Assembly (NCBI GenBank): GCA_905194705.1
Contig: CAJJTI010000001.1
Span: 62,001 to 126,000 of the forward strand
Length of the DNA: 64,000 bases
Reading direction: 5' to 3'
DNA from: an uncultured Solobacterium sp.
GTDB lineage: Bacteria > Bacillota_I > Bacilli_A > Erysipelotrichales > Erysipelotrichaceae
Position numbers and translations under genes: made by a program. Under the pieces are notes generated by a model. It was not told the DNA's origin and did not search any database. It saw nothing but the letters and a program-made list of their open reading frames with translations. Below, piece after piece: positions 24,064 through 33,733 of this stretch. The first letter of the stretch is position 1. Each line of letters opens with the position of its first letter.

Positions 24064-24579
24064 ACGGGTAGATTCCTGAGCAAAAGAGAATACTCTATGT
24101 CTTACAAATTCATGAGATACACCACGATCACAAATAAACTTTACTGTAATTCGTTTTTCATGATATTCAGTAGGTTCACAGAGATATTTTAGATCATCAA
24201 GCCAGTTATTTTCTACTAATACTCTAAGATTAGTGGTGACATAAATCGTATTTCCATTTACACTTCTTTGTTCATGACAAACCGAATAGTTATTATCGCC
24301 ATATTTAAATAAATCATTGTATTCTTCTTCCTCTCCGTCTTCTGGTTGAATAAAAGGATTATAAAATTCAGAATCAGCTTTTAAATATACAGTACCATGT
24401 TCTAGCATAGCGCCATGACCAGATTTGATCATTCTATCGACAAATCCTTTAGCAGAATCAGGAGTTATTTTATCTTCTGATTTATAACAAGTTCTTCCTG
24501 CGAGTTCAATTTGTTTATAAATACCTTCAAGTCCAGATTCCTGTTCTATAATTTCAAAATAAGGTTTAATTAGCTTCAT
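24064..24579 (-). CDS. thyX: Flavin-dependent thymidylate synthase ThyX, exon 1
   Basis: 172 codons from ATG 24579, preferred over an upstream in-frame TTG at 24588 because ATG gives MKLIKPYFEI with a 14-nt overlap with the thioredoxin gene. It ends with the ThyX signature RHRVFSFAQESTR (RHRxxSxxxxSxR), which the group I intron cuts directly after the last Arg. ThyX makes dTMP from dUMP using FAD, NADPH and methylene-tetrahydrofolate. Confidence 0.93.
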
Positions 24580-24826
24580 ATTTTTCAATTTCTTTTTCTA
24601 AGTCAGATTTTGAAATACTTCCAACATGTCTTCAAACTTCTTTATCATCTTTTAATAAGACTAATACAGGAATATTTCTAATCTTATAATTAGTAAGTAC
24701 TACAGGATCTGCTTCGTCTACGTCTATATCTTGTATATCAATTTTAGATTTTAATTCTTCTAAAATAGGAGCCATAGCTCTACATGGAGCACAATAAGAT
24801 GCTCCGAATTTCAATAATTTTAACAT
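24566..24826 (-). CDS. Thioredoxin-like protein
   Basis: 86 aa with TGA = Trp (EVWRHVG). The N-terminal FGASYCAPCRAMAP carries the redox CxxC (CAPC); KIRNIPVLVLLKD contains the conserved cis-Pro. Slightly short for thioredoxin, with the core fold complete. It is a plausible electron donor for the class II ribonucleotide reductase at 33.7-36.0 kb. The gene overlaps both its upstream neighbour (7 nt) and thyX (14 nt). Confidence 0.88.
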
Positions 24827-25608
24827 AACAATTTTTTTATTTTATATACAGTAATTCCCAAAGCAGTAGAAGCATGCTTTAATGATTGATAAGTAATTCC
24901 ATTAATAGTAACTAATTTTCCTTTATGTACAGGTTTTTCTGATATAGCGTCATCAGTATATTTAAATATATAACCGTTACAAGATTTAACCTTACCATTT
25001 AAACATGCCCCAATTCTTCAATTTGGGAAGTTTTTTTGGACTTTTCTTCTAGATGGCCATTTTTTTATTAAATTCATATGTAAATCATATTGATTTACTG
25101 CTTTTGTAGAAACAGAGATAATAGGATCTTTTTTAGAAGTTTTATTATAACTAAAAATAAATCCACAAGCAGTTTTAGTTCTGTAATTTGGATTACAACA
25201 GTTTGTAATAGTACTTTGTGTGACTTTGTAAAATTTTGCTGCTTCCGTAGCTGAAGTTCATTCTTTTAAAAACTTACCTTCTAAAGTGTATTGGTAGACT
25301 TTTTTAGAAGTATCTACTACTGCAGCTAACCCTCCATCTAGAATATTATAGCATTTACCTCCATTTCTATACTCAGATATTAAGTTTTTTTCATATCTTT
25401 CTGCCTCTTCTTGTGTTAAGTTAGAGAAAAGTATTTCATGTTTGAAATTATCCCATCCATACTTTTGTATAGCTTTATAAAAATATGGATTTCTTTTATA
25501 TCCAGAACCGTTACTTCATCTAATTACTGGATTTTGTTTAGTTATTCCAATATAAACTCCTTTGGAAGGACTTGTATGTTTATAAACGCATCATTTGTTA
25601 TTTTTCAT
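24820..25608 (-). CDS. Free-standing GIY-YIG homing endonuclease
   Basis: 262 aa with several TGA = Trp codons (NNKWCVYK, VIRWSNG, LKEWTSA, FPNWRIG). The N-terminal GIY-YIG domain reads CVYKHTSPSKGVYIGIT, with Asn-rich YFYKAIQKYGW and Glu in ERYEKNLI. NUMOD1-like repeats follow (VYQYTLEGKF..., VNQYDLHMNL...). It sits between polB and trx with no visible intron core around it, so it is probably a free-standing mobile gene. It has its own host-type promoter. Confidence 0.85.
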
Positions 25609-25620
25609 AGTATATTATTT

Positions 25621-25680
25621 TTAATGTAATTTGATGTTACAAATATATAAATTTATATTTAAAACACCAAATTACATTAA
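25621..25680. repeat. 13-bp perfect inverted repeat flanking a promoter
   Basis: TTAATGTAATTTG (25621-25633) and CAAATTACATTAA (25668-25680), 34 nt apart. The right arm contains the -33 box of the GIY-YIG promoter and the left arm lies just downstream of its -7 box. It could be a paired operator or a transcript hairpin; there is no T-run for a terminator on the - strand. Confidence 0.7.
25640..25671 (-). promoter_or_regulatory. Bacteroides-type promoter for the free-standing GIY-YIG gene
   Basis: On the - strand TTTG, 20 nt, TATATTTG, about 32 nt before the ATG, nested in the 13-bp inverted repeat. Confidence 0.72.
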
Positions 25681-25691
25681 AATTTTATATT

Positions 25692-27641
25692 TTAGAATAA
25701 GCTCAATTGCTTATGTTTAAATAAATATACTATCTTTTGAGCAGACGCAATATAAAATGGATAATTAATATTATTTGGAATCTTTGTCTTATCGTCAATA
25801 GTATTCATAATTGTTACTCCAGAATCAGTTAACAACTTGATATAATTATATCGACGACCATTACTATCAATTTTACACTTATATAACCAAGGACCATCAG
25901 TAGAAATATAATAACGATTAATTCTTTGAATAATTTTACCATCATATTCAACAGAATAATCTTTACTTACTTTCTGATAAGTAATAAACTTATTAATGTC
26001 TTTACATCCTCGAATTGTCTCTTCAACAGGAATTCCGTCAGCTAAACATTTGTTAATAGCTTCAGGTATAATAGTAGCATCCATACCTTTACCAAGTTTA
26101 ACTTTATCAATAAACATTCCTTTAGTTTTTAACAAATCAGGATTTTTAGTTTTAGAATATCCTTCTTTAATTGCTAAATAATCATTAATTGCAAATTGGA
26201 ACATAGCTTCAAAACGATCTTCTTCAAGATTAAGTTTAGTTAACTTTTCCCAATCTTTACAAACATCTTGAAACTCCTGCTCTTTATTTTTTGGGCGCAG
26301 AACAAATAAGCCATCAGTGTTAGCTTGAACAATTTTACAACCTATTGCAATTAATCGTTCGGCTAACATTAATAATAATAATTGTCCGTTAATTCTAATT
26401 TGCATAACGGTAAACGGACTATAACAAAAGTTGTGTTCATTTTGCAAATTTCCACTTAATCCGTTAAGAGCAAGTTTTAATGTTTCATTTTTTATTTTAT
26501 TTCCATTATGTTTAGCCTCAATACGCTCATTTTTAATTTGGGAATAAACCTCAAGGAATTCTCTACCAAGATGTTGAGGATAAAATTCATGTTCAATTAT
26601 CATACTCGGATATAGAGAAGCTACATCTATGTCACTGAGTATCTGATCATTAGAAGGTATAACTTCTTCAGGTTTATTTACTGTATGAATCCCTCCCACG
26701 CCCACGCAATATTCTAATCCATCTAGTATAAAATGTTTTTCATAACCTTTTCTACCAGGTGAAACAGTTTGACTTTTCATATCTTTTAGAACTTCTTGGA
26801 GAATCGGTGTATCAAACTTAACAATTGGAAGAATAACTTTACTTAGATCAATCATATCACAAGGAGAACGTAAATCCTTGATTTGATTTCAAGTTTGACC
26901 TGTTTTCTCAAGATATTTTTGAGTAATAATCTTCATTCCAATGTTTACACCATCTTTATTTAATACTTTTACTCCATATTCATCTTCGATTGCTAATCGT
27001 AATTCTATATCCTTTTTACACCGATTTAATAATTCCTCAGTAGAATCAACATCGTTAATATTATATTTTATCATATTAGGAATTTCAGATGCAGGAAGTC
27101 AGGTTTGGAAATCTCCTTCATATTCTTGAACATTATGAAATTGCATAGTTACTTGCATTTCTTTTAATCCCACTCGCAATTTTTGAGAATATAACATTGT
27201 AAGCAAATCCAAGGTTTCAAAATAAATTTTATATTTCCATTTACTCCAAGAAGTAAAGTTACTATCTGTAGATCTAATAATTTCATTACTAAGATTATAT
27301 AAAGATTTGCAAACACTAAGATAATCAAGTGTTGACAATTTCTTATGATAATCAATAATATAATTAATTATAGGATTATCATAATGTAAATTATTATATC
27401 CACAAAATATTTTATCTGTAAAGAATTGTAGATCTGTAGTATAGTTTTTTGCTCAAATGCCATCTTGAGGTTCTTCTTGAATAGTTCAAAAGAAATCAAC
27501 TAGTTTTAGAAGATCATTTCGTCTTTCAGAAATTTCAAAATATAAATATTCTCCTGTTTCAGAATTTTTTACTGTACAGTGAAATACATTTGGAAATATC
27601 TCAATATCATAAACATATACAGTTTTACCTCGGATTAACAT
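25692..27641 (-). CDS. Family B DNA polymerase with 3'-5' exonuclease
   Basis: 649 aa once TGA = Trp is applied (FFWTIQE, GIWAKN, FQTWLPA, GQTWNQI). Exonuclease motifs: Exo I VYDIEIFPN (about 10-18) and Exo II GYNNLHYDNP. Polymerase motifs: A DIDVASLYPSMI (about 337-348), B KLALNGLSG (about 389-397) and C QANTDGLF, where the usual first Asp of DTD is Asn. Compact for PolB. It is the replicative polymerase candidate; primase, SSB and helicases are encoded elsewhere in the block. Its ATG overlaps the upstream gene by 7 nt. Confidence 0.92.
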
Positions 27642-27832
27642 TCTATTATTTCATATAATTTATTAAAATTTTCTTCCATTAACCAGAATTCATATCCATT
27701 CCAGTTAATATAATAACCTTTGACTCATTTATTTTCAGGATGTTGTAACTGAATTTTCTTAATTCTATCATAAAATTCATATTTAGTCATAGGTTCTACC
27801 TCTACATCAAAATTCTTAACTCGAGCTTTCAT
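27635..27832 (-). CDS. Small hypothetical protein upstream of polB
   Basis: 65 aa with one in-frame TGA (ENKWVKGYY) plus TGG codons. Trp- and Tyr-rich centre (KGYYINWNGYEFWL). It overlaps both the upstream gene (17 nt) and polB (7 nt), so it is probably co-translated with them. No known domain. Confidence 0.72.
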
Positions 27833-28166
27833 TAAAACGTTCCTTAAGGTTTACCTCTTTACATATCCATTCTCCATTTTTATGTAAATAATGATACTCA
27901 ATCATTATTGGATCTAAATTATAGTAATCTTCTTCAGTTGGAGATATAATTGCGCCAGATCCATCTGCATAAAAACTTGTTATATCTAAATCTGTTCCTA
28001 AACAAGATATATCTCCATTAGCAATTAGTTCAATAATATCGTTTATATCATTCCAATTATCATGTAGAGTTTTCCCAACACCTTCTGGATATCCATCAAA
28101 ATGACAATAAATTGAACTAACACTACCATATGGATTTATCATTCCTATTCTAGATCTAGTGGACAT
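27816..28166 (-). CDS. Conserved phage hypothetical protein
   Basis: 116 aa starting MSTRSRIGMINPYGSV, then SIYCHFDGYPEGVGKTL. This opening resembles a widespread small phage protein (STRSRIG...SIYCHWDGYPEGVG) of unknown function. No TGA in frame. It is the first gene after a 100-nt intergenic stretch with an inverted repeat. Confidence 0.78.
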   Translation of the reverse strand: MSTRSRIGMINPYGSVSSIYCHFDGYPEGVGKTLHDNWNDINDIIELIANGDISCLGTDLDITSFYADGSGAIISPTEEDYYNLDPIMIEYHYLHKNGEWICKEVNLKERFNESSS

Positions 28167-28188
28167 AAGATTGTAGTATTAGTGTTAA

Positions 28189-28243
28189 ATACAATAAATT
28201 TTCCTGTAGAACTATATTATTGAGTAAACACAATTTATTGTAT
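28189..28243. repeat. 12-bp perfect inverted repeat in an intergenic gap
   Basis: ATACAATAAATT (28189-28200) and AATTTATTGTAT (28232-28243), 31 nt apart, in the 102-nt gap before the 116-aa gene. No Bacteroides-type promoter is visible in the gap. It may be a regulator site, a phage-specific promoter region or a transcript hairpin. Confidence 0.55.
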
Positions 28244-28268
28244 ATCTGGATATAAATATTATATATTC

Positions 28269-28433
28269 TTAACATTTCTTTAACTTTTTTAATCAATCCT
28301 CTTCTACAAAGTATGAAGAAGGGCCATACTGATCAATTCAACCTTCATCATTAACAAGATGCGCATGACAATCAAAATCATCATAACTCATTAATTCTTG
28401 AACTTCAGGCCACTCAATAAGTATATATTTCAT
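28269..28433 (-). CDS. Small hypothetical protein
   Basis: 54 aa with two in-frame TGA codons (DEGWIDQ, EEDWLKK), supporting a real gene. Acidic, starts MKYILIEWPEVQ. The ATG lies 2 nt after the kinase stop. Confidence 0.7.
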
Positions 28434-28434
28434 A

Positions 28435-28881
28435 TTATATTTCGTCTAATTCTTGTTTTAGTAGCTCAGGATAATATTTTCGATAAAATATACGTATTGT
28501 ATCTTCACCTACTTGTAAATCCCTATTTTTATCCCGTTTAACAGCTTCTTTATATGGAATAACTATTTCCTTATATTCAATATTTGCATCGAAATTTGAG
28601 GCAATTTCTTCCCATTTAGCCCTAGTTTTAGGGTTAAGATTAGTAGCATCAATTATAACGTTATAACCTTGCTCTAAAGCAGAGGTAATAGTTGTTTCCT
28701 CAAGAGTATTAATTAACTTTTCCCGAGACGGAATCCAATAATCACCGCACATAAGTCGGAGATCGTCCCTATTCACCCGAATCCAAGTAGACTTTCCCTT
28801 CACGAACTCTTTAGACCACGAAGTTTTGCCACTAGCTGGAGGTCCAACCATTACAATTATTGTTAATTTATTTTTTGTCAT
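28435..28881 (-). CDS. P-loop polynucleotide kinase-like protein
   Basis: 148 aa, Walker A VGPPASGKTSWSKEF (about 12-26), then RVNRDDLRLM, DATNLN and a C-terminal Arg-rich lid. This matches the kinase domain of T4 polynucleotide kinase and related AAA_33 proteins. No phosphatase domain. A role in 5'-end repair of nucleic acid before ligation is plausible, since an ATP-dependent ligase lies upstream in the operon. Confidence 0.82.
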   Translation of the reverse strand: MTKNKLTIIVMVGPPASGKTSWSKEFVKGKSTWIRVNRDDLRLMCGDYWIPSREKLINTLEETTITSALEQGYNVIIDATNLNPKTRAKWEEIASNFDANIEYKEIVIPYKEAVKRDKNRDLQVGEDTIRIFYRKYYPELLKQELDEI

Positions 28882-29371
28882 AAAATTGCTTTATATACAT
28901 AGGATGGACTTCTGTTAGAAAAGTACTTAAATCTTTTTGGTACTTATTTTTCATAAGTTCTTCAAGATTAGATTCTCTAGAAAACACATCTGGACGATTT
29001 ACTTTAAACTCTCTAAGAATTTGTAATGCCCAATTAACTTCTATATACTTTTCTAAAGGAGTAATACTAGGATCTTTAATAATATAATTTCTAAACTTAA
29101 CTAAATCAGGTTTTACATAAACATTAAGATATTCTTTTATCTTTCCTTTTTTATTAAGTGTAGAACATACATATGGTAAAAGATCCCCACAATCAGTTCT
29201 TTGAAACCAATCTTCAAAAGAAAAATATAAACAATGTTTTTCTTTATCATATTTGGTTTTAATGTTTCCAATGATAACTAAAAGATCAGTTTCAAAAAGA
29301 GAACAAGGAATTTTATAAATATACTTAATATCCTTGTTCTCTTTTAATTCCTTAATCTCTTCTTTATTCAT
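28868..29371 (-). CDS. Hypothetical protein
   Basis: 167 aa, charged, mostly helical C terminus. It contains YLSFEDW-like aromatic segments (LYFSFEDWFQRTDCGD). No family recognised. It overlaps both neighbours by 8-14 nt in a tightly packed run of small genes. Confidence 0.7.
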   Translation of the reverse strand: MNKEEIKELKENKDIKYIYKIPCSLFETDLLVIIGNIKTKYDKEKHCLYFSFEDWFQRTDCGDLLPYVCSTLNKKGKIKEYLNVYVKPDLVKFRNYIIKDPSITPLEKYIEVNWALQILREFKVNRPDVFSRESNLEELMKNKYQKDLSTFLTEVHPMYIKQFYDKK

Positions 29372-29813
29372 TAGGTTTTATAACTCTAGGATGTGCTTCA
29401 ATAGATGAAAGTTCACAAGGAGCACTTTCTAATAAATCATTATAAAATTCCTTATATGTATTATATATTTCTAATTTAACTTTTTGAAGTTCTTCAAAAT
29501 CTAAATCAGATACTTCAAGAGCAATACTAGTACATGGATACGCTCCAAATACAGTATCTTCAAAAGTACGATATATAATTATCCTAAATTTTAAGTTATC
29601 TGATTCAAAAAGATCTTCTGTAATATCGCTACATGGATAAGAATGATAAGATCTATCATCTTTTTCAGTCCATTGAATTCTATATCGATAAGCGTTATCA
29701 GAAGTATGATAATACATATATTTATTACCTATAGCTTTTGGAGTTAGATCGAATATACAATGTCGAAAAAGTTGATCAATTTTTTCTTGAGATAGGTTAA
29801 ACGGTTGTTTCAT
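29364..29813 (-). CDS. Hypothetical protein
   Basis: 149 aa, acidic, with short alternating hydrophobic segments (FRIIIYRTFEDTVFGAYPC). No TGA in frame, no known motif. It overlaps the genes on each side. Confidence 0.7.
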   Translation of the reverse strand: MKQPFNLSQEKIDQLFRHCIFDLTPKAIGNKYMYYHTSDNAYRYRIQWTEKDDRSYHSYPCSDITEDLFESDNLKFRIIIYRTFEDTVFGAYPCTSIALEVSDLDFEELQKVKLEIYNTYKEFYNDLLESAPCELSSIEAHPRVIKPNE

Positions 29814-30195
29814 TTTCTTTTTGTTTAGTTTGTTCTTTAATTACTTTATCAAAATACTTAAACATTTCTTCCTGAGGAAATAATGTTTGAAGTTGATCAA
29901 GTGTAAGTGCTGTATCTTTATTAACTAATTCTGAATATTTATCTGATACAAATTCAAATAATTCCTCAATAGTAGCAAATTCATTTACAGAATCATTTAA
30001 AATAAAATTCCATATTTTTTCAGAAACATTCTCTCCAAAATACAACGTTAAAGCTATATCAAGAGCATGTTCTAAATAATACCACATCTCACTACTTCTA
30101 ATATCAAAACCTAGTCTTTCAAAATTCTCTGCTTCATTTAAAGCAGTACGATAACTTGAAATTAAATCTTTAAGTTGCTTTAATGTAAGTTTCAT
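29797..30195 (-). CDS. Hypothetical protein
   Basis: 132 aa, predicted largely helical, starts MKLTLKQLKDLISSYRTAL. Its ATG overlaps the ligase stop (TTATAA/ATG). Function unknown. Confidence 0.7.
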   Translation of the reverse strand: MKLTLKQLKDLISSYRTALNEAENFERLGFDIRSSEMWYYLEHALDIALTLYFGENVSEKIWNFILNDSVNEFATIEELFEFVSDKYSELVNKDTALTLDQLQTLFPQEEMFKYFDKVIKEQTKQKENETTV

Positions 30196-31400
30196 TATAA
30201 ATCAGTTTTATCTCGTAGACTTTTGAATACTGGAAGATTTGGAACTGCATTTTCTGTTGCAGTATATCCAAAATACTTTACTGTACCCATTTGTCCTATT
30301 AATTTGTCTATATTTTCTCGATATCACTTCTTTAAAGCTCTATCTCCCATAGGCTTAGCTTCAAATGGATATCCGTCCTTTGTTTTCATATTAAAAACAA
30401 AATCCTCTTCTCGAAGGCCATCAGTCATTCCAGTTATTTCAAATTCATCATCCTGGAACATTTTTACTTTTAGCATTCGCTTATCTCGAGCTCCACATTT
30501 ATATTTTTCATTTGGATCTCTAATAACTAAACCTTCATAACCTTCAGATATATACTGATTATGAAGTTGAACAATTGCATCCTTTCCAGATACACTTTCA
30601 TGATTAACTACTACAACTCTATTAGGAATAATAGAACTTAAACTCATACATTTATCTAACTCAGTTAGAATTTTTAGTCTTTCCTGAAAAGTTTTAGTTT
30701 CATCAACTATATCATAAACATAATATTGAAGTTCTTCGTGTTTTTCACAAAGATCTTGTAATCTAACAATTCCACTAATATAAGATAGAGGCTTTCCATG
30801 AATATATAATTCTCCATCTAATACTACATTTGGATTATTATTAAAAAATTGATTTAAGAATGTATTCTTACGAATATAAGTTGTAGGAGTATCATAATCT
30901 TTACCTCCTCTAGAAGAAGTATAAACTTCCTTATCCTTATAATACATTAGACACCTTACTCCATCTAGCTTAGTTGAAGCATATCATTTATTGTCTAATA
31001 TATTTTGTTTAGATTTTGGGAGACTATCAACACTAAGAGCCAACATAGGCTTTAAGTTTCCTTTTGCGTCGGTATTCTGTTTAGGAACTTTTAAATCTAC
31101 TTCTGATTCATCTGTTATATCTTTTATTTTAAGTTCCTCTTGAGATTTATACCCTTTATCTAAATAGCTATTGCATAAGCTATTATATTGTAATTCAGCT
31201 TGTTCTTTGACAGTTCTTTTAACTTTACCTTGTTCAATAGTAACTAAAGGTCGTTTAACCATTTTTCCATTCAATACGCCAGTTTCTCCAGTTATTGAAT
31301 AGAATTTTTCATTCGATTGAATATCAGTATGTTCATTTAAATTTAGTTGAACTACTCGAATCTTATTATTATTGTCTCTTTTAAAGAAGTAATTTGTCAT
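30195..31400 (-). CDS. ATP-dependent DNA ligase
   Basis: 401 aa with TGA = Trp (NKWYAST, KKWYREN). Motif I STKLDGVRCL, with catalytic Lys at about residue 144; motif III VVLDGELYIHG; motif IV GYEGLVIRDP; motif V MLKVKMF. The C-terminal OB fold ends with the usual Phe-X-Pro segment (PVFKSLRD). I chose ATG 31400, 1 nt after the helicase stop, over an in-frame ATG at 31427 inside that gene. It seals nicks in replication and repair. Confidence 0.9.
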
Positions 31401-31401
31401 A

Positions 31402-32787
31402 TTATCTTTGATATAAATATATATCATTAGTAGTTCGAGATAAAGCTACATATTGTAATTGTCGTAATTCCTCAGGATCTGTACATTGCAAAATATTTTC
31501 CATATCAACTAATACTGCTAAATATGAAGAAGATTGTGATTTATGTGCAGATATACAATATCCATAGTCTAAAGATTTTCTCTTTATAACTCTTCCTTCA
31601 TGTACTAAATCAAAGGGAGTAAGAAACGCTTCTCGAAATTGATAATAAGCTCTCCAATCTTTGCCATTTTTACTTTTTACAGCTTTAACTCTCATATTAT
31701 CAATTCGAGCTGCTAAATTAGCAATATCATAACTACTATTATATCTTGAAATTATAGTAATCTCAATATCACACTCTTTAGAAGGATCATATAAAGTTAA
31801 TTTATATGCTTTTAATCCTTGAAATGTAGTATCTTCAACTTCTCTAACTAAATAATCAGATGAGTTTTCAATAATACCTTGATTTTTATACATACAAGAA
31901 TCATACCCAGTTAAGACCTCTCCAAAATGATACTCCTCATCATCATTAAAAACTAAACGTCTAATAATTTGATTTAAAGCTTCAATCCTTTTATTAGTAT
32001 ATGTGACTAATTTTATAATATGTTGATCTTCAAGATTCATTCCAACCTTAAATAGATAGCAATGCTCTTCTAACATTTCTCGAATATTATTGTATACTTT
32101 TAAAGATCCAGAATCACTATCTGGCGTAGATTCAAATCTACTAATTGGCTTAGAACGTAACGTTTCTAATATTTTTCCAATTGGAGAATCTGAAGATTGA
32201 CGATATACTTTATCTAAAGTGTATTTAGTAGAATTTCTAAATGTTTTAGATACTTGTTTTTGACTTACAGGGCTTAACTGTTTTTCATCTCCAAGCCATA
32301 TAATTTTACATTGATGATCAGTAGCTTGATCAATAATTAATTTATATAAATTATCATTAACCATACTACATTCATCAATAATCCAAACTGCTTTATATTG
32401 TAAATATATAGCATTTTTTTGTATAAAGTTTAACTCTTTAAGATCTAATTCAAGTATATCAACTTGTGGAGATAAACTTAATAGTCTATGAACAGTAATA
32501 GCTTCTGAATCAACTACAGAAGCTATTACGTTCTTTGACTTATTTGTAGGAGTAATTACCAAAAATGGAATATTATTATCCTTCAATATCTTCACAATTA
32601 AAGCACATATTTGAGTTTTTCCAGTACCTGCTCTACCTGATATGCACAAATGTTTAGTATCAGAATTAATCTTAATATCACTTTTAATATAGTTTAGAGC
32701 TGATTCAAGTACTTCTTTTTGCTTAGAATCTAGTTGAAATGAAAGTAATTCAGATTCTAATTTTGATAAATCATAGTTTAAAATCAT
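31402..32787 (-). CDS. SF1 helicase, Dda/RecD2-like
   Basis: 461 aa, no in-frame TGA. Walker A SGRAGTGKTQICAL (about 49-62), motif Ia TPTNKSKN, motif II WIIDECSMV, motif III WLGDEKQLSPV, motif V ISAHKSQSSSY and motif VI YVALSRTTN. The size and motif set match T4 Dda-type 5'-3' helicases. The stop is 2 nt from the ligase start. Confidence 0.9.
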   Translation of the reverse strand: MILNYDLSKLESELLSFQLDSKQKEVLESALNYIKSDIKINSDTKHLCISGRAGTGKTQICALIVKILKDNNIPFLVITPTNKSKNVIASVVDSEAITVHRLLSLSPQVDILELDLKELNFIQKNAIYLQYKAVWIIDECSMVNDNLYKLIIDQATDHQCKIIWLGDEKQLSPVSQKQVSKTFRNSTKYTLDKVYRQSSDSPIGKILETLRSKPISRFESTPDSDSGSLKVYNNIREMLEEHCYLFKVGMNLEDQHIIKLVTYTNKRIEALNQIIRRLVFNDDEEYHFGEVLTGYDSCMYKNQGIIENSSDYLVREVEDTTFQGLKAYKLTLYDPSKECDIEITIISRYNSSYDIANLAARIDNMRVKAVKSKNGKDWRAYYQFREAFLTPFDLVHEGRVIKRKSLDYGYCISAHKSQSSSYLAVLVDMENILQCTDPEELRQLQYVALSRTTNDIYLYQR

Positions 32788-32788
32788 T

Positions 32789-33343
32789 TTAATTTACTCC
32801 AGAATGTCCTGTTCCTCCACCTCTATCAGATTGATCAGAGAATTCTTTAACAGAACGTTTTACAATCCAATTAATAAATTCAACACGCTTAAGTACTAGC
32901 TGTCCAATACGTTCTCCATCTGTTATTACAACAGGTTCAGAACCATTATTAACAACAAGTAAACCTACTTCGTCCCGATATCTTGCATCAATTGTACCTG
33001 GAGAATTAATTAAAGTAAGACCAACCTTAAAACTTAAACCAGATCTTGGGCGTACTTGTATTTCATATCCTTTTGGAATACAAACAAATAAACCTGTAGG
33101 TATAATTGCTCGAGATCTAGGTTCAAGAATAAAAGATTTTAATGGATTAACTTCGTTTTCAAATAGAAATTGGCAATCTCCTTTTGTTTTTAGTGGTTCA
33201 TCTGAAGTTATTCTACTAAAGTCGACTCTAACATCACAACCAGCATCTCATTCTTCAGTATACTCTGGAAGAGTATTTTTAGAAATATTAACTACTTCAA
33301 CATCGGTCATTGCATCACGAAATTCTTCACTATACTTTTTCAT
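32789..33343 (-). CDS. dut: dUTPase (deoxyuridine triphosphatase)
   Basis: 184 aa with one TGA = Trp (TEEWDAGCD). Trimeric dUTPase motifs: 1 DAGCDVR; 2 RPRSGLSFK; 3 GTIDARYRDEVG with the catalytic Asp; 4 ERIGQLVLKRV; and the C-terminal Gly-rich arm RGGGTGHSG. It makes dUMP for ThyX and keeps uracil out of DNA. ATG 33343 lies next to the end of the HNH gene. Confidence 0.93.
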
Positions 33344-33692
33344 ATTTTACTGAATAACGCTTACGAGGTTTACCCATTCTAGCACGAGTAATAGGATTTG
33401 CCATATTTTCCTTATGAGTTACTACTCTAAGATTAGACAAACGATTATCACTTCGATCTCCATTAATGTGGTCAATCTCAAAGCCTTTAGAAATCGGACC
33501 ATAAAAACTTTCCCAAACTACACGAGCTCCATTAATACTCTTAGTTTTCTTATTTACTCTAACAGTATATCGAGTATAACCATTACTTAAGCATCCAACT
33601 AACTGACAATTTCTCTTACCAATAAGTTTACCACTATCAGTTACACGATAACCTTCTAATCCGTGAGCGGAAACGATTCTTTCTGTCTTCAT
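33330..33692 (-). CDS. Free-standing HNH endonuclease (NUMOD4-HNH type)
   Basis: 120 aa. The N-terminal half has the NUMOD4-like GLEGYRVTDSGKLIGKR; the HNH core is FEIDHINGDRSDNRLSNLRV. It sits between nrdJ and dut and overlaps the dut start by 14 nt. No intron core seen around it. No own promoter found, unlike the other endonuclease genes. Confidence 0.87.
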   Translation of the reverse strand: MKTERIVSAHGLEGYRVTDSGKLIGKRNCQLVGCLSNGYTRYTVRVNKKTKSINGARVVWESFYGPISKGFEIDHINGDRSDNRLSNLRVVTHKENMANPITRARMGKPRKRYSVKYEKV

Positions 33693-33733
33693 ATCTCTTA
33701 AATTTTAATCTATTAATATTTTATTATTTACAA

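Noticed and set aside
24820-25608. An intron containing the free-standing GIY-YIG gene
   Set aside because: polB and trx on either side are complete and no group I core words occur nearby.
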